DNA of 64,000 nucleotides from JAHRAW01 sp028066695 (GTDB lineage Bacteria > Pseudomonadota > Gammaproteobacteria > Arenicellales > Poriferihabitantaceae): assembly GCA_963457535.1 (NCBI GenBank), contig OY734803.1, forward strand, positions 1,612,001 to 1,676,000, written 5' to 3'. Of the stretch, positions 51,803 through 60,142 are shown one piece after another. Position 1 is the first letter of the stretch; every line of letters starts with the position of its first letter. A model generated the notes under the pieces. That model was not told the origin of the DNA and made no database searches. It worked only from the letters and a program-made list of their open reading frames with translations. The position numbers and the translations under genes are program-made.

Positions 51803-52369
51803 ATGAATTCGCCCGCAAAAATTCCCGCGAAAATCTCCATGAAAATTCCCATGAAAACTCAGGGGGCCATCGCCGCCGTCTCCGCGCTGCCGCCGCGCGC
51901 ATTGCCACTCGGCGGCGCGTTGCTTTGCGTCGCGCTGGTCGCCATCGCGCTGTATTTTCAGCATGCGGACGGGCTGGAGCCGTGCCCGCTTTGCATTTTT
52001 CAGCGCGTCGCTTTCATCGCCGTCGCGGTGATTTTGCTCGCCGCGGCCGCGCACAACCCGCGCCGACTCGGGCGGCGAATCTACGCCGGATTCGCCGCCG
52101 TCGCCGCGGCGCTCGGCGCGGCCGTGGCCGCGCGGCATGTGTGGCTGCAGAGTCTGCCGCCCGAGCGCGTGCCGGAATGCGGCCCCGGGCTCGGCTATTT
52201 GCTGGACGCGTTCCCGCTGCAGCGCGCGCTGTCGCTGGTGCTGCGCGGCTCGGGGGAATGCGCCGAAGTGCAGTGGAAACTGATCGGGCTGAGCATGCCG
52301 GCGTGGAGTCTGGTGTGGCTTGCGCTGCTCACCGCGGGCGCGCTTTTTGTTGCCTGCCGCGCGAAGTAG
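51803..52369 (+). CDS. dsbB: Disulfide-bond oxidase DsbB
   Basis: 188 aa, four membrane helices. The redox pairs are visible: CPLC after the first helix and a second pair (PECGPGLG and GECAEV) in the second periplasmic loop. It reoxidises DsbA and passes electrons to quinones. The N terminus carries a Lys/Ile/Pro repeat before the first helix; a start at 51839 or 51851 would remove most of it. Confidence 0.9.
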   Translation: MNSPAKIPAKISMKIPMKTQGAIAAVSALPPRALPLGGALLCVALVAIALYFQHADGLEPCPLCIFQRVAFIAVAVILLAAAAHNPRRLGRRIYAGFAAVAAALGAAVAARHVWLQSLPPERVPECGPGLGYLLDAFPLQRALSLVLRGSGECAEVQWKLIGLSMPAWSLVWLALLTAGALFVACRAK

Positions 52370-52380
52370 CGGCGCTGCGT

Positions 52381-52386
52381 TATAAT
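52381..52386 (+). promoter_or_regulatory. -10 box of prfB
   Basis: A perfect TATAAT lies 26 bases before the prfB ATG. The -35 region falls in the dsbB end and shows no clear match. Confidence 0.45.
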
Positions 52387-52412
52387 CCCGCGCCGCCCCG
52401 CCGAACACGAAC

Positions 52413-53511
52413 ATGGAAACGCCGAACGAACTTTCCGAATCGCTGCGCGCATCCACCGAGCGGCTTGCCGCGCTCAGGAGGTTGCTTTGACTATGCCGGC
52501 AAAAAAGAGCGCCTCGCGCAGGTAACCGGAAAACTGGAGGACGCCGGCATCTGGGATACGCCGTCCGAAGCGCAGGCGCTCGGCCGCGAGCGCGCGCGGC
52601 TGCAGCGCGCGGTGGAATCGCTCGACGAATTGCAGCGCGGCATTGACGACACTTCCGAGTTGTTGGAATTGGCGCGCGCCGAAGACGACGCGGCCGCGCT
52701 CGCCGCCGTCTCCGCCGACGCCGCCAAGACCGCGGCCGCGCTGGACAAGATGGAGTTTTCGCGGATGTTTTCCGGCGAGGCCGACGGCAACAACGCCTTC
52801 GTGGACATTCAGGCCGGCTCCGGCGGCACCGAGGCGCAGGACTGGGCCGAGATGCTGCTGCGCATGTATTTGCGCTGGGGAGACGAGCAGAATTACAAAA
52901 CCGAACTGGTGGAAAAATCCGACGGCGATGTCGCCGGCGTAAAAAGCGCCACGCTGAAAATGATCGGCGAATTCGCCTACGGCTACCTGCGCACCGAGAC
53001 CGGCGTGCACCGCCTGGTGCGAAAGAGCCCGTTTGATTCCGGCAACCGCCGCCACACTTCGTTCGCGTCGGTGTATGTCTATCCGGAAATTGACGAGACT
53101 TTTGATGTGGAAATCAACCCGGCCGATTTGCGCGTGGACACCTACCGCGCCAGCGGCGCCGGCGGCCAGCATGTCAACCGCACCGACTCGGCGGTGCGCA
53201 TCACGCACGCGCCGTCGGGAATCGTGGTGCAGTGCCAGAACGACCGCTCGCAGCACCGCAACCGCGCCGAGGCGATGGCCATGCTGAAGTCGCGGCTGTT
53301 TCAGGCCGAGATGCAAAAACGCCGCGAGCAGCAGCAAAGCGAGGAGGAAAACAAAGCGAGCATCGGCTGGGGCAGCCAGATCCGCTCGTATGTCCTGGAC
53401 CAGTCGCGCATCAAGGACCTGCGCACCGGCGTGGAAAGCGGCAACACGCAGGCGGTGCTGGACGGCGCGCTGGGTCCGTTTATTGAAGCGAGTTTGAAGG
53501 CCGGTTTGTAG
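52413..53511 (+). CDS. prfB: Peptide chain release factor 2, expressed by programmed +1 frameshift
   Basis: 365 aa after frameshift. The zero frame runs from ATG 52413 to an in-frame TGA at 52488; the sequence there is AGGAGG, TTG, CTT, TGA, C, the classical RF2 site. Reading shifts by one after CTT (52485-52487) and continues as GAC TAT from 52489. RF2 motifs are intact: SPF in RKSPFDS for UGA/UAA recognition and GGQ in SGAGGQHVNRTDSA for peptidyl-tRNA hydrolysis. Low RF2 lets the ribosome shift and so raises RF2: autoregulation. Confidence 0.95.
52476..52491 (+). other. RF2 +1 programmed frameshift signal
   Basis: Internal Shine-Dalgarno-like AGGAGG (52476-52481), three bases, then CTT TGA C. 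Spacing is identical to the Escherichia coli prfB signal, and the stop context TGAC is the weak one used there. Confidence 0.95.
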
Positions 53512-53520
53512 GGGCGCGGC

Positions 53521-54999
53521 ATGAGCGACGAAGAACGGCAGCGGCGCGGCAAACTTGAGGCGCTGCGAAAAAAAGGCGGCGCGTTTCCGAACGACTTTCG
53601 GCGCGACGCGTTCGCGGCCGAGTTGCGCGAAAAATACGGCGAACATCCGGAACTTCTCGCGGACAAAAAAATCCGCGTGAAAGTCGCCGGGCGCATGATG
53701 TCGCGGCGCGTCATGGGCAAGGCCGCGTTCGCCGACATTCGCGACGCGAGCGGGCGCATTCAACTTTTTTTGCAGCGGGACGCGCTGCCGTCCGGCGTTT
53801 ATGACGGCGAATTTAAGCAATACGACATCGGCGACATTCTCGCCGCCGAGGGCGAATTGTTCCACACCAAAAGCGGCGAACTCAGCGTGCGCGCCGATGC
53901 ATTGCGCCTGCTGACCAAGTCGCTGCGCCCGCTGCCGGAGAAATACCACGGCATCAGCGACGCCGAATTGAAATACCGCCGCCGTTATCTTGATTTGATA
54001 ATGAGCGAAGACGCGCGCGGAGTTTTTGTGATGCGCGCCAAGACGGTGGAATATCTGCGCGAGTTTATGCGCAAGCAACATTTTTTGGAAGTGGAAACGC
54101 CGATGATGCATCCGATTCCCGGCGGCGCGGTGGCGCGTCCGTTCATCACCCACCACAACGCGCTGGACATGCAACTTTTTTTGCGCATCGCGCCGGAGTT
54201 GTATTTGAAGCGATTGGTGGTCGGCGGTTTTGAGCGCGTGTTTGAACTCGGCCGCATCTTTCGCAACGAAGGCGTCAGCACGCGCCACAATCCGGAATTC
54301 ACGATGCTTGAGTTTTACCAGGCATATGCCGACTACCGCGACTTCATGGACATGAGCGAAGAAATGCTGCGCGGACTTTGCGCCGAACTGCAAGGCGCGC
54401 CCGAATTCACCTACCAGAAAAAACGCATAGACCTCGCCCCGCCTTTCGCGCGCATCACTTTGCGCGAGTCGCTGCTGCGCGAGCACGCCGAATTGGACGA
54501 TGCAAAACTCGCCGACAAAAACTTCCTCGCAAAATTCGCGGCAAACCTCGGCGTTGAAGTGAAACCCGAAGACTGCGCCGGAAAACTGCAACTGGAAATC
54601 TTTGAAAAAACCGTGGAGGAAAAACTCCAAGCCCCGACCTTCATCACCGAATACCCGGTGGAAGTCTCGCCGCTGTCGCGCCGCAACGACGACAACCCCG
54701 AAGTCAGCGACCGCTTTGAACTCTTCATCGCCGGCCGCGAAATCGCCAACGGGTTTTCCGAACTCAACGACCCGGACGACCAGGCCGAGCGTTTTCGCGC
54801 GCAGCAAAAAGCCGCAACCGGCGGCGACAAAGACGCGATGCATTTTGACGCCGACTACATTCGCGCGCTGGAATACGGCATGCCCCCGGCCGCCGGCGAG
54901 GGCATCGGCATAGACCGCCTGATCATGCTGTTCACCGACAGCCCGTCCATTCGCGATGTGCTTTTGTTCCCGCACATGCGGCCGGAAGCGGATGTGTGA
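53521..54999 (+). CDS. lysS: Lysyl-tRNA synthetase, class II
   Basis: 492 aa. An N-terminal OB fold (IRVKVAGRMMSRRVMGKAAF, recognisable in KVAGRMMSRR) is followed by class II motifs: motif 2 FRNEGVSTRHNPEFTMLE and motif 3 GEGIGIDRLIMLFTDS. The start lies 9 bases after prfB, the common prfB-lysS pair. Confidence 0.97.
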   Translation: MSDEERQRRGKLEALRKKGGAFPNDFRRDAFAAELREKYGEHPELLADKKIRVKVAGRMMSRRVMGKAAFADIRDASGRIQLFLQRDALPSGVYDGEFKQYDIGDILAAEGELFHTKSGELSVRADALRLLTKSLRPLPEKYHGISDAELKYRRRYLDLIMSEDARGVFVMRAKTVEYLREFMRKQHFLEVETPMMHPIPGGAVARPFITHHNALDMQLFLRIAPELYLKRLVVGGFERVFELGRIFRNEGVSTRHNPEFTMLEFYQAYADYRDFMDMSEEMLRGLCAELQGAPEFTYQKKRIDLAPPFARITLRESLLREHAELDDAKLADKNFLAKFAANLGVEVKPEDCAGKLQLEIFEKTVEEKLQAPTFITEYPVEVSPLSRRNDDNPEVSDRFELFIAGREIANGFSELNDPDDQAERFRAQQKAATGGDKDAMHFDADYIRALEYGMPPAAGEGIGIDRLIMLFTDSPSIRDVLLFPHMRPEADV

Positions 55000-55000
55000 T

Positions 55001-55015
55001 ATGCTTTCAAAGCAT
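55001..55015. promoter_or_regulatory. Perfect inverted repeat at the start of the ParA-like gene
   Basis: ATGCTTT-C-AAAGCAT is a perfect 7-base inverted repeat with a single central base. Its right arm ends on the A and T of the proposed ATG at 55014, and a TATGCT -10-like hexamer overlaps its left arm. The position fits an autorepressor site for a ParA-type protein. Confidence 0.55.
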
Positions 55016-55877
55016 GAGCAAGATGCCTGTTACTGTTTCGGTCATTAACCTCAAGGGCGGGGTCGGCAAGACCACCGTCACCGCGTTGCTCGCGTACCAT
55101 GCGGCGCACGAATGGGGGCTGGATGTGCTCGTGGTGGATATGGACCCGCAGGCGAATTTAAGCCAGGCGCTGATGACAGAAAATGACTATCAACTCCTAA
55201 TGGATGGGGAGGGAAATTCCATCGTGGAGTTGTTTGACGGTTATGCACCGCCCTCTCCGCAGGATCCTTCGCCACGCCCGTTGGACAAAAGCATCATCAA
55301 GAACATATGGACGGGGAGCGCGCGGGGGAATCTGGATGTTATTCCGTCGCGGTTTGACTTTTCCGACAATCTCGTGCGCGCGTCGCGCCACTTGGACGAG
55401 AAGGTGCTGGCGAAATACATCGCCGGGTACATGCAGCACAAAGACCTGATTTTGATCGACTGCGCGCCGACCGAATCGGTGCTGACGCGCGCGTCCTATC
55501 ACGCCTCCCGCTATGTTTTGATTCCGGTTAAAACCGAATTTTTCTCAACTATCGGTTTTCCGCTGTTGAAAAAGTCCTTGGATGATTTCCGCGGCAACAA
55601 TCACGGTCATGCAATTGATGTATGCGGGATTGTTGTGCATACGACGAAAACAAGCGGCTCCGCCCGCTCGAAAGACGGCCGGGATTCGATGGAAGACATC
55701 GTTGAGAAAGCGGATGATTACGGCTGGGATATTTTCGAGAATCGGATGGAACACTCTGACGGGTACCCGAAAATGGCGAGGGATCCCGGCGGCCCGTACA
55801 TGGGAAACGCTCGGAGAGAGTGGCCGAAAATTGCCGACGAAATCCTTGCTAAAATCGGCCTGGCCAAAAAACCATAG
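55014..55877 (+). CDS. ParA/MinD-like ATPase (orphan)
   Basis: 287 aa. Deviant Walker A KGGVGKTT near residue 13, switch I region DMDPQANLSQ, and Walker B-like LILIDCAPT make a ParA-type ATPase. Such proteins position plasmids, chromosomes or protein cargo. The start codon at 55014 lies in the inverted repeat; GTG 54996 and ATG 55023 are alternatives. No parB or parS is visible. The gene is flanked by housekeeping loci (lysS and lolC), has lower GC and a less GCGC-biased codon use, and looks acquired. Confidence 0.85.
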   Translation: MSKMPVTVSVINLKGGVGKTTVTALLAYHAAHEWGLDVLVVDMDPQANLSQALMTENDYQLLMDGEGNSIVELFDGYAPPSPQDPSPRPLDKSIIKNIWTGSARGNLDVIPSRFDFSDNLVRASRHLDEKVLAKYIAGYMQHKDLILIDCAPTESVLTRASYHASRYVLIPVKTEFFSTIGFPLLKKSLDDFRGNNHGHAIDVCGIVVHTTKTSGSARSKDGRDSMEDIVEKADDYGWDIFENRMEHSDGYPKMARDPGGPYMGNARREWPKIADEILAKIGLAKKP

Positions 55878-55885
55878 GCGGCGCA

Positions 55886-56389
55886 ATGAAACAAGAGCAA
55901 CTGCAAGAAAAACTGGGCGTTTTAATCAGCGGCTGCGGCTATGAAGCCGTCCGCAAAACGCTCAGCCAAATGAAGCCGGGACGCCTCGCCCGCGCAAAAC
56001 GCGGCGCGGAGTCCGGCGCCGGCCTGGTCGCGCGTGCGCCCGCCCGCCCTGCGAAAAAACGCGCCAAACCAAATGCGCTCAACACCGTCATGTCAATTGG
56101 CATCACGGACAGCGCCAAAAAAGAAATTCTTGTCGCTTTGGCGAAAAAATACGAGGAAAAACAATTCATGCCGAATGTTACGCATGTGCGGGCATTTCTG
56201 AGCGATGAGCGGGATGTGTCGCGGATCAAATCGCGGCAGCAGGTAACTGCGGCCGTATTCAAAAAATTGTCCGCATTGGAGACCGGCAAACTGCGCGAAA
56301 TTCAGGAGCGCGGGTTGTATGGCCCTCCCAAAAGGCTGGCGCCGTTCGCAAGGGCGATTGAGGGTTTTGAACGGCCCCGCCGCCCCTGA
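55886..56389 (+). CDS. Partner of the ParA-like ATPase, unknown
   Basis: 167 aa, eight bases after the ATPase stop. Not recognised. The first 60 residues contain a short helix and a basic, Ala/Arg/Lys-rich linker (RLARAKRGAESGAG, ARPAKKRAKPNALN); the rest reads as alpha-helical with conserved-looking MPNVTHVRAFLSDERDVSRIKSR. It would suit a DNA-binding or cargo-adaptor partner, in the position ParB normally holds, but without its motifs. A hypothetical role only. Confidence 0.6.
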   Translation: MKQEQLQEKLGVLISGCGYEAVRKTLSQMKPGRLARAKRGAESGAGLVARAPARPAKKRAKPNALNTVMSIGITDSAKKEILVALAKKYEEKQFMPNVTHVRAFLSDERDVSRIKSRQQVTAAVFKKLSALETGKLREIQERGLYGPPKRLAPFARAIEGFERPRRP

Positions 56390-56413
56390 GAACGTCCGCC
56401 AAGAAAAATAAAA

Positions 56414-56448
56414 AACCGCACGACGCTCATAAAGGCGGTTCGTCCGCC
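56414..56448. other. Two overlapping hairpins before lolC
   Basis: AACCGC (56414-56419) can pair with GCGGTT (56435-56440), and GGCGG (56434-56438) can instead pair with CCGCC (56444-56448). The two use the same bases, so only one can form. No poly-T follows. Confidence 0.35.
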
Positions 56449-56511
56449 GAACGCCGAGACAGCGGTGATTCACCCGCGTCGTAAACCCCTGCAATCCTCC
56501 GGACCCGCCGA

Positions 56512-57771
56512 ATGAACCTCCCCCTGTTCATCGGCCTGCGTTACACGCGCGCGCGGCGGCGGAATCATTTTATTTCGTTCATCTCGACCACTTCCATGGC
56601 CGGAGTCGCGCTCGGCGTGTGGGCGCTGATTACGGTGATGTCGGTGATGAACGGGTTTCACGCCGATTTGCGCGAGCGGATTTTGTTCGTGGTTTCGCAT
56701 GTGACCATAAGCGGGCAGGGCGGCCAACTTCGCGACTGGCGCGGCGTGTCGCGGCGCGCGGCCGAGCATTCGCAGGTGCGCGCGCAGGCGCCGTTCATTC
56801 TCGGGCAGGGCATGCTGACGCGCGGCGGCGCGACCGCCGGTGTTTTAATTCGCGGAATTTCGCCCGAGCGCGAGCGCGAAGTGTCGCAGGTGCTGGAGCA
56901 CATCACCGAGGGCGGAGCCGCGCTCGTCCCCGGCGAATTTGAAATCATTCTCGGCGCGACGCTGGCGCGCTCGCTCGGCGTGTTCGTCGGCGACAAAGTC
57001 ACGCTGGTCGCGCCGAAGGGCCGGGTGACGCCGGCCGGATTTTTGCCGCGCCTGAAACGCTTTCGCGTCAAGGGGCTGTTTCAAATTGACATGCACCAAT
57101 ACGACAGCGGCATCGCGCTGGTGCACATTGAAGACGCGGCGAAATTGTTTTTGCCCGGCGGCGGCGGCGAGTCATCCCCTAGGCGCGTCAGCGGCCTGCG
57201 TTTAAAACTCGCCGATGTGGACAGCGCGCCGCGGGTGCGCCGCGACCTCGCCGGCGCGCTCGGCGGCGGCTATGCGGTGCGCGACTGGAGCATGGAACAC
57301 GCCAACTTTTTTCGCGCGCTGGAAATTGAAAAGCGCGTGGTGTTCATCGTGCTTCTTTTGATCATCGCCGTCGCCGCGTTCAACATCGTCTCCACGCTGG
57401 TCATGGCGGTCACCGACAAACAGGCCGACATCGCCATTCTCCGCACGCTCGGCATGAGCCCGGCCGGGGTGATGCGCGTGTTCGTGGTGCAGGGCGTTTT
57501 CATCGGAGTCGCCGGCACCATCATCGGCGGCGCGCTCGGCGTTTTGACCGCGCTGAACATTGAAACCATCATTCCCGCGCTGGAAAACTTTTTCAACACC
57601 GAACTCTTTCCGGTGGATGTCTATGTCATCACCGACTTCCCGGCGCAAATGCGCTGGTCGGATGTGTCGCGCGTCATCGGCGCGGCGCTTGCCATGAGTT
57701 TTCTGGCGACGCTGTATCCGGCGTGGCGCGCCTCGCGCGTGGAGCCGGCCGAGGCGCTGCGTTACGAATGA
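56512..57771 (+). CDS. lolC: Lipoprotein-releasing system permease LolC/E type
   Basis: 419 aa, four membrane helices. The N-terminal FIGLRYTRARRRNHFISFIST (in part LRYTRARRRNHFISF) and the GVALGVWALITVMSVMNGF helix identify the LolCE family; a FtsX-type C-terminal trio of helices follows. It extracts lipoproteins from the inner membrane with LolD and LolA. Only one LolC/E gene is present here, so the transporter may be a homodimer (LolF type) or a second gene is elsewhere. It overlaps lolD by ATGA. Confidence 0.92.
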   Translation: MNLPLFIGLRYTRARRRNHFISFISTTSMAGVALGVWALITVMSVMNGFHADLRERILFVVSHVTISGQGGQLRDWRGVSRRAAEHSQVRAQAPFILGQGMLTRGGATAGVLIRGISPEREREVSQVLEHITEGGAALVPGEFEIILGATLARSLGVFVGDKVTLVAPKGRVTPAGFLPRLKRFRVKGLFQIDMHQYDSGIALVHIEDAAKLFLPGGGGESSPRRVSGLRLKLADVDSAPRVRRDLAGALGGGYAVRDWSMEHANFFRALEIEKRVVFIVLLLIIAVAAFNIVSTLVMAVTDKQADIAILRTLGMSPAGVMRVFVVQGVFIGVAGTIIGGALGVLTALNIETIIPALENFFNTELFPVDVYVITDFPAQMRWSDVSRVIGAALAMSFLATLYPAWRASRVEPAEALRYE

Positions 57772-58457
57772 GCGCCGCCGAAAAAACCGGTCCGGTTTTG
57801 GAATGCCGCGGCGTCTCCAAAATCTTCGCGCAGGGCAAAATCAATGTCGCCGCATTGCGCGGCATTGACCTCGCGGTCGCCGCCGGCGAGCGCATCGCGA
57901 TCATCGGCGCGTCCGGCTCCGGCAAGACCACGCTGCTGCAGATTCTCGGCGGGCTGGCGCGCCCGTCCGAGGGCGCCGCGCTGGTCGGCGGCGCCGACAT
58001 CAACCGCCTCAGCCCGCGCCGCGCCGGCGAACTTCGCAACCGCGCGCTCGGTTTCGTCTATCAATTCCACCACCTCCTGGCCGAGTTCACCGCGCTGGAA
58101 AATGTCGCGATGCCGCTTTTGATTCGCCGCGCCGCGCGCGCGCGCGCGCTCAAAGACGCGCGCGAAATTTTGGCGCGGGTCGGGCTGGCCGCGCGCGCCG
58201 CGCACAAGCCCGGCGAATTGTCCGGCGGCGAGCGCCAGCGCGCTGCGGTGGCGCGCGCCATGGTGACGCGCCCGCGCTGCATCCTCGCCGACGAGCCGAC
58301 CGGCAACCTGGACAGCAAGACCGCCGAATCCATTCACGAACTCCTGCTGGAATTGAACGGCGAATTCGGCACCAGTCTGGTCATCGCCACGCACGACGCG
58401 TCGCTCGCGAAAAAGATGGGGCGCATCGTGGAGATTGAAGACGGCGGCATTAAATAG
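57768..58457 (+). CDS. lolD: Lipoprotein-releasing ABC ATPase LolD
   Basis: 229 aa. Walker A IGASGSGKTTLL, Q-loop VYQFHHLLAEFTALENV, signature LSGGERQR, Walker B LADEPTGNLD, switch His ATHDASL. The FHHLLxEF motif is typical of LolD. The ATG at 57768 overlaps the lolC stop. Confidence 0.95.
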   Translation: MSAAEKTGPVLECRGVSKIFAQGKINVAALRGIDLAVAAGERIAIIGASGSGKTTLLQILGGLARPSEGAALVGGADINRLSPRRAGELRNRALGFVYQFHHLLAEFTALENVAMPLLIRRAARARALKDAREILARVGLAARAAHKPGELSGGERQRAAVARAMVTRPRCILADEPTGNLDSKTAESIHELLLELNGEFGTSLVIATHDASLAKKMGRIVEIEDGGIK

Positions 58458-58488
58458 CCGCGCAAACCACCGCGCGCAAAAAACTGGG

Positions 58489-58494
58489 TATAAT
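58489..58494 (+). promoter_or_regulatory. -10 box ahead of the accessory region
   Basis: TATAAT lies 39 bases before the ATG at 58533, in the 75-base gap after lolD. The expected -35 position shows no TTGACA-like match. Confidence 0.45.
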
Positions 58495-58532
58495 TCGCGC
58501 CCTTTCACCGCGCCCCGCGGGGCCGACTTGTT

Positions 58533-58760
58533 ATGAGTGATGAAAATGTAATCATGGCCGGCGATTCCAAAATCCACGCGTCCGTGGCGCGCGCCGCCGA
58601 AAACCGCGCGGTCGCGGTGGAGATCGCGCTGGAACTCGCCAAGGCGGCCTGCGCCGGCCGCGGTCCGGTGGTGCTGGCGCGCGCGCTGACCGACCTTGCG
58701 AAAAACGCCGACAAAATTCAGCGGGCGCTGCAGCAAAAAGGGGGGAAAAAGTCGGGATGA
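58533..58760 (+). CDS. Small hypothetical protein leading the HicB/HicA array
   Basis: 75 aa, mostly helical (ARAAENRAVAVEIALELAKAA) with a basic tail. Not recognised. Its stop overlaps the next start (ATGA), so it is co-translated with the HicB-HicA-HicB fusion; it may be an ancillary protein, or a conserved chromosomal gene beside which the array landed. Confidence 0.5.
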   Translation: MSDENVIMAGDSKIHASVARAAENRAVAVEIALELAKAACAGRGPVVLARALTDLAKNADKIQRALQQKGGKKSG

Positions 58761-59671
58761 TAATGCCGATGAAAAATGCGCAACATTCCCTTTCCGCGAA
58801 AAGCGCGGAGAAACCGGCGGCGAGCGGCGGCAACCAAACCGAAATGGCCGAGTTGGATTGCCACGCCGTTTTGCTGAACGCCGAGGGCGGCGGTTATGTC
58901 GCGATATGCACGGAAACCTACACCGGCTCGCAGGGCGGCAGCGTGGAGGAAGCGGTCGCCAATTTGCGCGAGGCGACCGAACTTTACCTTGAGGAGCGCC
59001 CGGGCGAATGCCCGCAGGGCGAGACCGTGGGCGAGGCGAGCATCAAACCGCTGACCATTTCCGTGGACGAAAACGCCTGCGGAATGGACTGCAAATTTCC
59101 GGCGCTTTCCGGCGGGGAAATCGGGCGCGTGCTGGAAAAACTCGGCTATGCTTTTAACCGGAAGAGCGGGAATCACATGATTTACCAACGCCTCAGCGAA
59201 TCCAAATACGACCGCTACTACCACACCGCTGTCGTTCCGGACGCAAAAAAAGTGTATCCGGGGGCGTTGTACTGGGTGCTGATGGGAGGAGGCGTTTCCA
59301 AAAACGAGTTTCTGGAGAAAGCAAAACCCGGCTATGTCGCGCCGCTTCCCTTCCCGCCGACCGAACCGCAGCCCGCAGATGCGGAGGGCCGCGGGCCGTA
59401 TTCCGAACGGTCGGGCAAGATGAAAGAAATCCAAGTGAACGCCGTGCTGCTGAACGATGCGGAGGGCGGTTGGTATGTCCCGATCAATGCGGAAACCGGC
59501 GCCGTTTCGCAGGGCAAAACCGTTGAGGAAGCGCTCGCCATGGTGCGCGAATGCACCGAATTCTCCATTGAGTGCAGCCCGGAAGAGTGCCCGCGCGGGG
59601 AGACCGTGGGCGTGGGAATCATCAAGCCGATGAAGGTCGCAGTGGATGCGAGTATTTTGGCGGATGAGTGA
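58757..59671 (+). CDS. HicB-HicA-HicB three-domain fusion
   Basis: 304 aa. Residues about 33-108 are a HicB antitoxin domain (partial RNase H fold; GGYVAICTETYTGSQG, ANLREATELYLEE, CPQGETVG). Residues about 115-192 are a HicA mRNA-interferase domain with the catalytic His in SGNHMIYQR and the end GALYWVLMGGGVSKNEFLEK. Residues about 224-304 are a second HicB (AVLLNDAEGGWYVPINAETGA, CPRGETVG). Each domain keeps an internal ATG in its own place (59084 for HicA, 59420 for the second HicB), so separate products are also possible. Normally hicA and hicB are separate genes. Start could be 58757, 58763 or 58769. Confidence 0.85.
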   Translation: MIMPMKNAQHSLSAKSAEKPAASGGNQTEMAELDCHAVLLNAEGGGYVAICTETYTGSQGGSVEEAVANLREATELYLEERPGECPQGETVGEASIKPLTISVDENACGMDCKFPALSGGEIGRVLEKLGYAFNRKSGNHMIYQRLSESKYDRYYHTAVVPDAKKVYPGALYWVLMGGGVSKNEFLEKAKPGYVAPLPFPPTEPQPADAEGRGPYSERSGKMKEIQVNAVLLNDAEGGWYVPINAETGAVSQGKTVEEALAMVRECTEFSIECSPEECPRGETVGVGIIKPMKVAVDASILADE

Positions 59672-59894
59672 GAGATTCAGGCCACTGCCCATCAGGAAAG
59701 TCCGGCGCGCATTGAAACGGCTGGGCTTTGTTTTTCGCTGGCAAACCGGAAGCCACTTGAACTACCGATGCGGCTCCAAAACCATTTCCATACCAAACCA
59801 TAGGGAAGTGGCGCCGGGGACGCTAAAATCGGCACTCGAGAAAGCGGAAGTTTCCATGGAGGAATTCATGGAGGCTTACAGAAAGAGGAAATGA
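59664..59894 (+). CDS. HicA-like mRNA interferase toxin (second HicA)
   Basis: 76 aa, dsRBD-like fold. The catalytic His is in TGSHLNYR, then HREVAPGTLKSALEKAEVSMEEF. HicA toxins cut mRNA independent of the ribosome. The start overlaps the stop of the fusion (ATGAGTGA), the usual tight hicB-hicA layout, so its antitoxin is presumably the second HicB domain of the fusion. Confidence 0.88.
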   Translation: MSERFRPLPIRKVRRALKRLGFVFRWQTGSHLNYRCGSKTISIPNHREVAPGTLKSALEKAEVSMEEFMEAYRKRK

Positions 59895-59907
59895 TGTTTC
59901 TCCGCCG

Positions 59908-59935
59908 TTCATTTCCTCCGCCGTTTTTCTTCGGC
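59908..59935 (+). repeat. 28-base direct repeat, copy 1 (downstream of second hicA)
   Basis: A 28-base sequence starting TTCATTTCCTCC and ending TTCTTCGGC occurs here and again at 60719-60746, each time shortly after a hicA stop. It marks the duplicated unit. Confidence 0.9.
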
Positions 59936-59945
59936 GGCGAAATGA
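59909..59945. terminator. Large hairpin after the second hicA
   Basis: TCATTTC (59909-59915) and CCGCCG (59918-59923) pair with CGGCGG (59932-59937) and GAAATGA (59939-59945), giving 13 pairs with one small internal loop and an 8-base loop. No T run follows on the plus strand, so termination is possible but not certain; a structured RNA end or processing site is an alternative. Confidence 0.5.
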
Positions 59946-60004
59946 GGAGGAAAAAAACACGAAAAAACAACGGAAAATCAAGGAAAGTAAAGGGAAAACA
60001 GCAC

Positions 60005-60033
60005 TTGACAAGGGGAAAATTTTTTTTAACAAT
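60005..60033 (+). promoter_or_regulatory. Promoter of the third hicB-hicA unit
   Basis: A perfect TTGACA (60005-60010) is followed, 17 bases on, by AACAAT (60028-60033), within an AT-rich stretch that contrasts with the surrounding GC-rich genes. Confidence 0.55.
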
Positions 60034-60092
60034 TGCTCACTCACGGGGCTGATTTCCTACGGAATTCACCCTGCAATTAAAACCCGGGCGGT

Positions 60093-60117
60093 GCTGAAAA
60101 AGCAGTCAATTTTCAGC
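60093..60117. promoter_or_regulatory. Inverted repeat upstream of third hicB: candidate operator
   Basis: GCTGAAAA (60093-60100) and TTTTCAGC (60110-60117) form a perfect 8-base inverted repeat with a 9-base gap, 26 bases before the hicB ATG and about 60 after the -10. HicB proteins usually repress their own operon at such sites. Confidence 0.55.
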
Positions 60118-60142
60118 GTTGCTGCTAACCGGAGGAGTTCCC

